Assembly: GCA_028583605.1 (NCBI GenBank) | Contig: CM053326.1 | Location: 34,566,931 to 34,630,930, forward strand | Direction of reading: 5' to 3' | Length of the DNA: 64,000 bases | Origin: Dastarcus helophoroides | Lineage: Eukaryota; Arthropoda; Insecta; Coleoptera; Bothrideridae | Shown here: positions 50,601 to 61,045 of the stretch, piece by piece | Numbering within the stretch: the first letter of the stretch is position 1 | Layout: every line of letters begins with the position of its first letter | The notes under the pieces: model-generated | Seen by the model: the letters and a program-made list of their open reading frames with translations, nothing else | What the model was told of the DNA's origin: nothing | The model's database searches: none | Position numbers and translations under genes: made by a program

Positions 50601-51420
50601 GGACCTTTTTCCAAATTTTTTTCTCAATTTCACGGTTTTTCTTCAAATTGCGTAATTTTTCTTAACACTAGATCCTTTTTAAAATTTATTATTTGCTGAA
50701 ATCAGAACTTTCACATATTTTGACTATTTGCTTAAAATTTGCCTTTTTCTACAAATTTTCATATTTATTTCAATATTAGGTATTTAATATTTGTAAAAAT
50801 GATGACTTTTTCTTCAAACTTGGGCGTTTTTCAAAATTTCAAGATTTTTCCCAAAACCGTCTTTTCGAAATTTCTACTTTTATGATCCTGCAAATCTCAA
50901 CACTTTTTTCTCAAAATGTCAGTTTTTTTTGTTTAAAATGCGTCTTTTTCATAGACAAGTGTTCTCAAAATTTGCCCAATTTTTCAAAATTTAACTTTCT
51001 ATGGGAAATTTCTACTGTTTTCTTGCAGTTTCGTCCTTTTGCTCGAAATACGTCTTTTTTTAGAATTTTCGCTTTATTTCATTCGTTTTCAAATTTCTAT
51101 TTTATTTCAAAAGTCGACCTTTTCTTAAAATTGAGTTTTTTTGTAAAACTTCCACCAGCGACCGCCGAAATTTTAACGTTTTTCTGAAAATGTTATCTTG
51201 TTTTCGAAATTAAGTTTATTTTTCTAAAAATTTTGATATTTTAGAATCTCAATGTCTAGAAATTTTGATTAAATTCCTCAAGTTTCTGGAAATTTAGACT
51301 TTCTTCTCGAAATGTATCTAAAATAGGTGTTTTTCCGATATTCAGCTCTAATTTCAAACCTATACTGTTTGGAATTTTCACTCAAAAATCCTTTTTTTTT
51401 GAGATCTTTCATGTTTTACT
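47691..51420. repeat. Longest AAATTTCGA-type repeat block
   Basis: From about 47.89 to 51.42 kb. The first half mixes both orientations. From about 50.39 kb it is mostly pyrimidine-rich on the plus strand (GACTTTTTTxxCAAAATTT-like units of roughly 20-30 bp). The long frame at 50882-51187 is a product of this composition, not a gene. Confidence 0.65.
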
Positions 51421-53147
51421 AAAATAATAATTAACAGCATTATTATTTAAAGTTGCATATTTTGACACTTTCGGTGCATATTTTAAGCATTTTGCTTGCA
51501 TCTTTCAAGCTTTTTATGCTGCATATAATCCGGTCCCTAGTTATTCATATTTTTAAACAGAGTGTATTTTGCACGTGACAGGATGTTAAATATGGGATGA
51601 AATTTGCATGTAAGTTAGTCATTTTTAAATTTAAACATTGGTGATGGGCCTTCTGTTCATAAATAAGGTGTACCAGCATTTTTAAACATTGATTCCTTAA
51701 GCAGGTTAAATAAGGGACCAAAATTTTTATGGAATGGGTGTCATTTTAGAAGTTAGATACCTGGTTTGAAAAAAATTGTACGGTTTGAAAGGTATCGCCA
51801 TTTATCGATAAGAAATCTGATCAGATACTCGTCTAGTTAGTTACTTCATAAGGGTGAAATAATTTAATTTTTTTTAAATGTTCATAATGCTGATTTCAGT
51901 CAGCCGATACTTCGCAAGATATTGTTAAATATTTATGTAATAAAATCCGAGATTTTCGCAACAAATTGAACTCAATTTTACATCCACGCGTATGCTTTTT
52001 TTCTCCAGTGCTGTCGGCAAGGGATAAGATTAATGATAGCACTTTGCGATTCCTACAAGAGCTCGTAAAATGCTTGCAACATAATTTTTTTACATTTTGG
52101 AGGCAATAGTAAGCTTAATGTATTTTTCATTGGCCTCTAACACTTTACAGAGCCTTAATTTAAATTTTTACATTCCAATTTTCTAGTTAACTTGATGTGA
52201 AGCCGTTAAGTTTAAATTTCTACTTAGAAAGTGTCTTAATTGCAAAGTCTATAATAATAATATTTCAACATTCTCTATTTTACATTTCTACCCTTACCTT
52301 TGATTTACAGCTTTTCGAATATCAGGTGGGATGCAATTTATTGACTTCACACTGGAATTACCCATTTTAAATAATTTCTTGGGTAAACTGTAAAATGTAC
52401 GTTGGCATCAAGAATAAAATGTAAACTGTGGTACTCCTGCATTCCAGAGATAAGATAAGATCTTAAGTTTATAAGTGTATTTTAATATCAATGTGGTCGT
52501 ACCCTGTAGACTCCTGAAATAGGTGATACATTATAAATATACGCACACCCCCATCGTGATTTATTCAGTATGGGATTAGTTTGTGGGATAGTTTTAATAA
52601 GGAATTTAAAATTAACGGCGTATTTATAAACGAATCTAACACGTATTAATACATTTCTCGAAAAATGTAAAAACTAAATCGATTTTAATTTCCTATCAAA
52701 CTGTTTAAGGATTAATAGCACGTGCGTATAATTTTATGTTTCTCTACCGTAACAACTTTTATATTTTATACAGTTACGAATCACACATGCCCCTATTAAC
52801 TGCAGCGAGCAACTTTGCCAATACTCACAAGTTTTGAAATTAATTAAAACTAGCTCGTTATTTCATCGAATGCATTTGTGCATATTGAAACAAGCAATTT
52901 ATCTAAATAGAAGCAAACATGCATCACTAATAAACTCCATGTTAATGGCTGCTGATTTGTCTTCATAAGAGCAAACATATTCGTAATTAATGGCAATTAT
53001 TGAGTCTGCCATGGTTCTGGAATAATGCTAAATATTTGTATAGTTCTTGTTAATGTGGGGGCGAATATGTTACAACTTAATTACGTTTTATAAATAGTCG
53101 ACGTTTATATCTTTGTAAAATTCAGACTACTCTTGTCCATCGGTAAT
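51421..53147. other. AT-rich spacer, no gene seen
   Basis: No open frame with coding character, no bordered repeats recognised. Confidence 0.55.
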
Positions 53148-53148
53148 A

Positions 53149-53325
53149 TGGTCAACTTTGGATATAACGAACTCCATATATAATGAACAATCGTTTAGAA
53201 TGAACAAAATTATTGTCCAAAGTTCTGCAAGAAAGACTGTATTTCTTGTTCGATTACAACGAACACCTGGCTATAACGAACTACTTAAAAATACCCTTGA
53301 TGGTCGTTATATCCGAAGTTAACTG
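53149..53325. mobile_element. Pogo-like MITE
   Basis: 177 bp with inverted termini TGGTCAACTTTGGATATAACGA and CAGTTAACTTCGGATATAACGA-like ends (three or four differences), flanked by TA on both sides (53147-53148 and 53326-53327). Internal ATAACGAAC / AATGAAC words repeat the terminal motif. GGATATAACGA termini with TA duplications are typical of pogo/Tigger-type MITEs. Confidence 0.75.
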
Positions 53326-53429
53326 TAGTTGTTCTGTTTGACATAGTGTTTCAGATTGTGACCTTTCAACAATATTTAAAACAATCGAATAAAGTGGTGA
53401 GTAGAACCAGGTTATACACAATGTAACTG

Positions 53430-53701
53430 AAGTTACAGGGGCCACTCCCATCGTTCCCATCGTGTGATGTTGGAAATAGTTCAGCCACATCGATTGCAAT
53501 TCTCTCAAATGGAGCTCCCATATTATACTGCTTCAGGGTTCCTTTGGTTCTTGTACGAGGACCCTTAGATGCAGCGCAAGTGACACATTTTTGACACCAT
53601 CTCTTGACGTCCTCCCTGCAGTTGACCCAGTTGGACCGTTTCCGAATATTCTCCAGGGTCTTTTTCAATTCTAGATGTCCACCAGTGGTCCCATTGTGCA
53701 C
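53430..53701 (-). pseudogene. Gypsy integrase N-terminus
   Basis: Minus-strand frame with HNGTTGGHLELKKTLENI, SNWVNCREDVKRWCQKC and VTCAASKGP: the H2C2 zinc-binding domain that precedes the catalytic core of Gypsy integrases. Then GAPFERIAIDVAELFPTS starts the core around the first catalytic aspartate. The protein departs from the family after this. Confidence 0.85.
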
Positions 53702-54109
53702 TTTCCAGAAAAACCAGTGGCATCTTCTCTTGAGGCACCACTAACTGCAAATTGACGCGCTTTTCATCCGCGCTTTCCAATGCCCTTTTCAGCACCCCGG
53801 TCCTCTACTTGAAGGGATTTCCATTGGGCTCACATACTTTTGAGAGCCGGACTTCTATTGGAAACTTCTTGCCATTCAGGTCTATTGATACTGTTGAAGC
53901 CTTTCTAACCATCTGCGTACTTCATTCGGAGTAACCAAGAAAGCGCCGAATGATCTGTCCTAATGAGGAATTATTGCTCATACAAATACTTGTGGAAATG
54001 TTCTGCGGCATTCACTTTCGCAAGAAGTTTCTCCCTGGTGGTGTAATAGGTCCTCTCCGACTTCGCCAGGATCTTGCTTTAATATTCGATGACTCTTTCT
54101 TCACCGCCT

Positions 54110-55372
54110 TGAACCTGGGACAGCACAGCCCCAATGCCGACGTTGCTGGCATCAGTGTCTAACACGAACTTCCCATTCTGCTGAGGATAAGCCAAGATGG
54201 GGCTTGTGCACAAGGCGGACTTCAGTTTTTGGAAAGCAGTATCTCAATCGGAAGTCCAGACATAAGGCGTTTTCCCTTCGGCCAGTCGGTGTAATGGCGC
54301 AGCGATGACGGCGTAACCTTTCACAAATTTTCTGTAATAGGTGCATAACCGCAGGAATCTCCTCAATTCCTTTTTATCTTTTGGTCTCGGCCAGTCACGG
54401 ATTGCTTGAGTATCACGTGCCACACTAATCCTTAACTCCTGTGTCTACTGTTGCCTGTACATTCCTTCCATCCACGCTGGCTTCCATGATCAAACTCTCC
54501 TTGGTCCTTTTTAACTGTTTGATGGGAAGAGTTTTGGGGATTGGTTTCTTGACATTAGCTAGTAAGTTCTCTTTCTCGCTTTGTTGTTTTCTTGCTGTGG
54601 GGGTTGTCGACTTCTTGGAAGTTAACCTGCAGTCCTTCTTGCCGGCCCCGGCTTGCCACAGCTGTAACATGTCGTGCTTCCTCTGTTGGATCTACCTTTA
54701 AGAGCTCCCAGCAGTTCTCCGATGCTTGCCTCAATATTTCTTAATGAACTTGGCAGAGCACAGCCTTAATGCCGACCTTGCTGGCATCTCTGTCTAACAC
54801 GAATTTTTTATTCTGCTGAGAATAAGCCAAGATAGGGCTTACGCACAAGGCGGACTTCCAGATTTTCGGAAAACAGTATTACAATCGGAAGTCCAGACAT
54901 AAGGCGTTCTTCCTTCTTTTAGTCGGTGTAACGGCGCAGCGATGATGGCGAAACCTTTTATAAATTTTCAGTAATAGGCGCATAACCCCGGGAAGCTTCT
55001 CAATTCATGTTTATCTTTGGGTCTTGGCCAGTCACGGATTGCTTAAATCTCGCATGCCCGAGTAACCTGTGTCCACTGTTGCCTATACATTTCTTCCATC
55101 TACGCTGGCTTTCACCTCCAAATCTCCATGGTCCTTTTTATCTGTTTGATAGGAAGACTTTTGGGGGCTGGTTGCTCGACATTAACCACTGAGTGCCTCT
55201 TCTCGCTGACTGATTTTTATTGTCTTGCTATGGGGCTTGTCAACTTCCTAGGGGTTGACCTGCAGTCCTTCTTGAAGGGCCCCAGTTTGCCTCAGCTGTA
55301 ACATGTTGGTCTTCTTCTGGAGCTACCTTTAAGAACTCCCAGCAATTATTCGATGCTCGCATTCATTTTCTT
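54110..55372 (-). repeat. 635-bp tandem duplication in the Gypsy pol/gag junction
   Basis: 54110-54744 and 54745-about 55372 are diverged copies in direct order. Each runs, on the minus strand, from the zinc knuckle (TCYSCGKPG, then a 1-nt shift, KKDC), through protease (ATVDTG in one copy), to RT/RNase H (DWPRPKDKKELRRFLRLCTYY, TPYVWTSD, GKFVLDTDASNVGIGAVLSQ). In both copies the RT core with its YxDD box is already absent between protease and the RWP/FLGLCxYYR-like block, so that deletion came first. Confidence 0.85.
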
Positions 55373-56945
55373 TATGTAAGCGTTCATTTCCTTCATTTAA
55401 ACGCTTACGTCCGCATTCATTTCCTTTATGTTAGCGCTTAGGTTCGCGAGATCAGGGTCATTCGCAATCTCTTTGATATCGGCCTTTCTTATTCGGCGTG
55501 ACGCCCCTGCTTCTGAAACCTTGTAAGCGGCTTCAACCTCCAAAGCTCTAATTAGTGCCTTCCTCGATAGTCGGAGTGTATCTATTACTCTCTATACTTC
55601 TGGATCTCTTATTTCTTCTATGAAGATTCTAACTGCGTGAAGTTCCAGAAAATCGGTTGGTGCTGTTGGGTAGGCAACATACGCCAGTCTTTTTACGTCA
55701 GCCTCGAAGTCTTTCAGCGTTTCACCGTTTTCTGCTTTCTTGCCAGCAGTTTCGATTGGACGACCTGCAGCAATGATGGTCTCCAAATCTAAGCTTCAAA
55801 GCCTTAACTAGATCTTCATAGCTAGCTTGTTCATGATCAGATAGGGTTCGAAGTAGTTCCAGGGCTTCTCTTAACAGGGATACCACCAATGAGGTCACCT
55901 TTTCGTCCTTCGTCCACCTATTTGTCCTAGCAGCAGCTTCAAGCTGTTTTCTGTAGGTCTGGAATGAAGTTTTTCCATCATAGGTCGGAGGCTTTCACTT
56001 TTTGAGAAGAAATAGCAGGTACACGTTCGGATTCATGTTGTGTGAAGTGTTCATTTAGTAACTTCTTCATGGCATTTTCGATTATGTTGATTTGTGTTAC
56101 ATTGTGTTACATTTCGATTGGACGACCTGCAGCAATGATGGTCTCCAAATCTAAGCTTCAAAGCCTTAACTAGATCTTCATAGCTAGCTTGTTCATGATC
56201 AGATAGGGTTCGAAGTAGTTCCAGGGCTTCTCTTAACAGGGATACCACCAATGAGGTCACCTTTTCGTCCTTCGTCCACCTATTTGTCCTAGCAGCAGCT
56301 TCAAGCTGTTTTCTGTAGGTCTGGAATGAAGTTTTTCCATCATAGGTCGGAGGTTTCACTTTTTGAGAAGAAATAGCAGGTACACTTTCGGATTCATGTT
56401 GTGTAAAGTGTTCATTTAGTCACTTCTTCATGGCATTTTCGATTATGTTGATATGTGTTACATTGTCCAAGAAGAAGCTTGTTGTTGAATTCTTCTTTTA
56501 TTTCCTTAATTTCTTCTTTGATTTCGCCAATCGCTTCTTTCATTTCTTTAATTTCTCCTTTCACTTTTGCAACTTCTACTCCCATCTTTTCTGTTATATT
56601 TGCTAATAGACTATGCAATTATTGGTTGTCTGCATTTTTTCTCTGTTCTTCTTCTTCTTCTTTTACTTGTCGTATTCGTTCTTCATCTTGTTCTTTTTCG
56701 TGTCGTCTTCGTTCTTCATCTTCTTTTTTTCTGTCGTCTTCGTTCTTCAGCTTGTTCTTTTTCTTGTCATCATTGTTCTTCACATTGTTCTTTTTCCTGT
56801 TGTCTTCGTTCTTCATCTTGTTCTTTTTTGTCGTCCTTGTTCTTCATCTTGTTCTCAATCTCTTAATCTCTTTCTTTTTTGTCTTCCATCATTGCTAATA
56901 TCACTTGCAATTGTTGATCTATTTGGCCGATTTTAATCTCGTTTC
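55370..56945 (-). pseudogene. Gypsy gag-like region
   Basis: Starts near 56942 with IGQIDQQLQVILAMMEDK, followed by a highly charged K/E/D-rich stretch that would form a coiled coil (56.86-56.47 kb). Then comes a capsid-like segment (MKPPTYDGKTSFQTYRKQLE, WTKDEKVTSLVVSLLREALE, YEDLVKALKLRFGD), and TLKDFEADVKRLAYVAYP nearer 55.7 kb. This order is usual for arthropod Gypsy gag. Stops interrupt it. Confidence 0.75.
55751..56466 (-). repeat. 362-bp tandem duplication in the gag region
   Basis: 55751-56112 and 56113-about 56466 are nearly identical over their length, differing at only a few positions (for example ggaggctttcac / ggaggtttcac and gtaacttc / gtcacttc). It is clearly younger than the 635-bp duplication next to it. 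Confidence 0.95.
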
Positions 56946-57108
56946 CATGAAACGTTATAGAATGTTCAAAATTTTTCTTAACGCGCCTCTTATAAACTAT
57001 GTTTTAGTAATAAAGTCTAAATTTAATTATCATTACGATTCACTAACGCAATATTTCGGAACCTCGCACGAATTCCTCCTAGAGATAAAGCACAAACCAC
57101 AAAAACTA

Positions 57109-57126
57109 ATCCCACTTCTGACACCA
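57109..57126 (-). other. Primer-binding site, tRNA-Leu type
   Basis: Minus-strand TGGTGTCAGAAGTGGGAT, 2 bp inside the LTR, complementary to a tRNA 3' end ATCCCACTTCTGACACCA. This fits eukaryotic tRNA-Leu as I remember it. The position is exactly that of a retroelement minus-strand primer site. Confidence 0.75.
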
Positions 57127-57128
57127 GT

Positions 57129-57463
57129 TGTTGCGTGTTATCAGTTCTAAAATAAAAACTTCGTGGATTGTAAACACTTTATTTAAAACTTATTTCGGAA
57201 CACTACGATTATTATTCACTTAAATATCAGACTATCTATCTATCTGACTCTCTGACTAACTGACTTTTAGCAGACTAAACTGATGGTAAGACGACCGCGT
57301 ATTTATACTGTTCCGGTTTTCTAGAAAGGATCTCCGTACAGATAAGATTATCGCTTTCGGAAACGTCTGGAGCGCTTATCCGCAGTCTGATTCGTTCTCG
57401 CGGCTGCTTCCCATTATCAAATGTTTCCAGATAATGCAAATTTTATAACAACATTTTGTTACA
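57129..57463 (-). mobile_element. 5' LTR of the Gypsy element
   Basis: 335 bp, TG...CA borders (plus strand TGTTGCGTG...TTTTGTTACA), homologous to the solo LTRs at 17.5 and 39.3 kb. Orientation follows from the primer site on its left. It is followed by GTAT at 57464-57467, similar to the ATAT/ATGT flanks of the solo LTRs. The partner LTR is not in the window. Confidence 0.88.
57301..57308 (-). promoter_or_regulatory. LTR TATA box
   Basis: Minus-strand TATAAATA, with AATAAA (minus) at 57178-57183, about 120 bp downstream in the direction of transcription. Confidence 0.6.
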
Positions 57464-60400
57464 GTATTTTTTAACATTTTTTTTTCGGTTATTATTTGTT
57501 TCATTTTACTTCTTGTGAAGTTAGCCAAAACTCATATGTTACTCAAAAAAACCTCCTATTAAATTTTACACAGACTTAGACACGCCTTGGGATATAATAC
57601 ACAAGTACCTGTAAACAAAATTGTTTAAAATTGGCTTAGACTTTGTACAGATACGAAATACTGTTATTCTCATTAATTATTATGTAGTATCAAGTCCTTA
57701 AAATAAGTTAATTTTTTAAATTTTTGATGAACTTAAACTACTGCTTGGTTAGTTAATTGAAATTATGACACTTAACTTTTTGAATATTTCTTTTAACTTT
57801 AGAAGCTCTTTGTCCTTTAAAAATGTTAGTGTTACTGTTAGCTCTAATTATTATTTTCCAGCATTTTTACCTATTTAAATTACGAATCAGACCAGGGCAG
57901 CATCAGGCCAGTTTAACTAATTAACCTAACAGGAAACCAAAGCCAGGTTAAATTGCTCTGAAAATTGACATTTTATCATGTTTATTGCAGCTTGTTTATT
58001 AAACGGCACGAGTTTCAAGTATGTATAACATCTAGTCTGCAATTGCGGTGTATTTCAATTTTTGCAATAAAAGTGAACGTTTTAAGCTAAACGTAAAAAT
58101 AACAGCCTACTTCAACCGTTAATGCGAATACTTTACTAATCTATTCATCGAAATAATTCAATTTTGATGGTATACATAAATATATGTACTGACATTATAC
58201 GGTAATTCTGGAAAATAAAACAATATGCAACAGCCACACGTTCATTGTAAAACATGTACAGTTAAATTAAAGCAACGACCTTATAAGATTTGCATAAGTT
58301 TCAACTATCTCATTCTAATTGAATAATATCGTCACTATTAATGATAATATTTTAACGATACATTTCCAATGCAAAATGGCTTAATTGACAATAAACAGTT
58401 TTTCTTAATTTATTGCTGGATGATTTAAAAGTGGAAGTTTCTTGAAGACGCTTCTAATTGCGATGCTTTAATTAACACGAGACAATTATTCTTTTACTTT
58501 GTTTTCATTCTTATTTATTAGACGTCAAATTAACACATTTAAAACAATGCACTATATTGTTAAAGGGAATATTCACACGAAAAAGTAAGTGGAACGTTTT
58601 TCGCACAAGTTTATTGAACATTGAATTTTAACCGGATTAATTTAATTGTGCGACCTAGAATGTATTAAGGTGATAATAGTATACATGGTGTCGCAGTCAT
58701 AATGCCATTAATTTTAACAGAAGATGGAGAGTCATTGCTAGGGTAAAGTTCTGTAGCTCCTACACCCATGTTTTTGTTTACATTTTTAACTTGTCAACTT
58801 TAAAGGTTATTTTTTCTAATATAAAATTGTTTTATCTTTGAGATTGAAATCTCGCGTAGATAACAATTACAAGGAAACCATCTAGATAGACTTTAGTGGG
58901 CGACATCCCGATTATAGAAAAGGCAATTGAAATCTAATGAATTAGAAACTTCAAGAAGGCAATTGTGGGGCCAGAAGAAGATATCCTAAAATTACGTGGA
59001 GTTTCAAGGAAAATTAATAACAACTTGAAGGTTTTTTTATTCTTTTTCTTTAGGATCAAAGTTTAATGTATCCTTTTCATGTTACTGAGTGAACTATTGC
59101 TTTATACATAAAAGTTGCGTAGAAAACTGCCTGTGAAACACCTGTTGATAGATATATAAAGGTAAAATTGTTTTAATTTATTTGAATTTTTAAAATTTAG
59201 TAATTATATATTTTGCATATCGACTCCCCCAACGAACACTGTAGTAACACATTATTGGCAGTATTAAGATAATTAAAATTAAAGTGTTTAGATAACCCCG
59301 AAAAATCACTACATTGAAAACATATTTTTATGAAACATCTTGAAATTTGCTATGAAAATATAAAATTTAGAAAGTATGACATGTTTTTTTAATATGCAGT
59401 AACTTAAAATAGACAAGATCAGTGACTAGATCCTATACAAATATAAAAGATATAAAAACTAGAAATACTAATTTTAATTTACAAAATATTAAATTTTTAT
59501 TTTTGATATTACAAGTTAAAAATTCAAAAAAAACAGTTTTATCATAATGTTAAGTTTTCACTTCTGTCAGCAGTCCCCATACCTGCCCAATTTTTTAACA
59601 TTCTTTTCGGACATTTGATTTTAAAATAAAATTGAGCCCTTTTTCTAGAGTCCAAAGTGAATTTCGCTGCATAAATCTTTGCTAAATAAAATGGGATACC
59701 ACTTAATTTTCAATAGAGTAGACAATTTTTATTTTGGAATATAAAAAAAGGGAAATTGTATTCTTCAATGAGCTTGATATCGAAAACTAAAAAAATATAT
59801 TTGATGTTTCTTTCCCAAATAACTTTCGCATTCATAAAAGGCACGGGATATCGCTGCCTTTTATTTTTTGCTATACTTCAGAAGGTTCCATATTGCTATT
59901 TTAAAACTGTTGGGTAAAAAAAGTGCTTTTATGCTAATGCTACTTATAACAATAGTTCCTACGAAGGCTTTTCAAGGTACTCTTCAAGTTTAATTTCGAA
60001 GTGCACGACCTTGCAACATATTCCTGACAAATGGTACCCAGTAAACTTAAATTTAAATTTATTTTTTATTAGTCATGTTGCAAAAACAACTTTTCAAGGA
60101 GACTTGAGAAGCTAAATTATAAAGTAAATATGTAATGTACATTAGTAGATAAATGGTATTTTTGTTTGTATGCGCTTAGTATAAAAAACAAATTTAAAAA
60201 AAAGTTAACTTTCATTAAATGCTAATTGCAATACCGTTTGCACCACTACAACAGTAGCAATAAAATAAAAAGGATACTTACATGACATCGCGCCTAAACC
60301 ATTTGCAATAATAAAAATAATAATACTATATATTATTTTGAGTCTGTCTAATTAGTGAGAATGTTCCACCTCCTTAAATCCACCCTTATTTAAAAGAAAA

Positions 60401-60513
60401 ATACTTGTATCTATATTGGATCAAGTTGTTAAATTAATGGTGAGGAAGCAACTGAAAAAACAGCCTTTCGATTCCTTTTGCAAGTGGCAAAGTGAAATTA
60501 AATATGTTAGCAT
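57464..60513. other. AT-rich spacer, no gene seen
   Basis: No coding evidence. At 58.68-58.79 kb, atacatggtgtcgcagtcat and ttaattttaacagaagatgg match words at 2.12-2.17 kb. Confidence 0.5.
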
Positions 60514-61045
60514 TTAAAGGTTGTTTCACTAATAATGCCCAATCTAACTATGAATTCGAAATAAAAGATACAAAATCGAAAAATAAATCTTTCGACTCTT
60601 TACAACCCATAAAATGCCCCTTAAGGGCTGCTAATGGTTTTCCATGAACAGTTTAAGACTTCATATTTAGGTCAATAGACGCGTCGCCATGTCACCAGAT
60701 TCAGAAATAAGGGAGACTGGTGATCCCTAATTAATGGAAACCAATTCTTCCGCATTATTGTCCGAATCATTTATTTGCATTTCCATACACTCGAAACTAA
60801 TATAAGCATATTTATTTGCAGGTATTTTCAATTTTTTATATCGATCCATCCACAAAATTAACGTTCGTTGCGTGAACTACCAGACTAATTCACTTCGGAG
60901 CATATTAAACATTTGTCTAATGTTAGGTTGTTGTTTATGAAAAATGTACGCAAAATTCCTAACATAATTATTTGAGGATTATGGCGTATATTTATATAAA
61001 CAATATTTTGCTTTTCGTGGTTACCCCATTGCGCAGCTGTCACAC
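60514..61045 (+). repeat. Unclassified dispersed repeat, copy B
   Basis: Aligns with both parts of the repeat at 28372-29310 (aggttgtttcactaataa; ttcatatttaggtcaatag; gtcaccagattcagaaata; tccatccacaaaattaacg; accagactaattcacttcg), without the extra AAATTTCGA-bearing middle. Confidence 0.45.

Larger units (their letters stand above)
53330..57128 (-). pseudogene. Gypsy LTR retrotransposon internal region, rearranged
   Basis: Reads from high to low coordinates. Gag-like coiled-coil region at about 56.94-56.46 kb, gag core to about 55.4 kb, a zinc knuckle and protease remnant, the end of RT/RNase H, and integrase. Integrase shows its zinc-binding domain (HNGTTGGHLELKK...WCQKCVTC, 53.70-53.58 kb) and the first core strand (GAPFERIAIDVAELFP). 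It stops at about 53.4 kb, where the pogo-like MITE follows, so the rest of integrase and the 3' LTR are missing. Stops and frameshifts are frequent, and two tandem duplications distort it. No envelope gene is seen. Confidence 0.85.

Noticed and set aside
50882..51187. 101-residue phenylalanine-rich frame
   Set aside because: Composition follows from the AAATTTCGA/TTTTTC repeat.
56455..56936. Long S/F/L-rich plus-strand frames
   Set aside because: They are the antisense of the K/E-rich coiled-coil gag segment.
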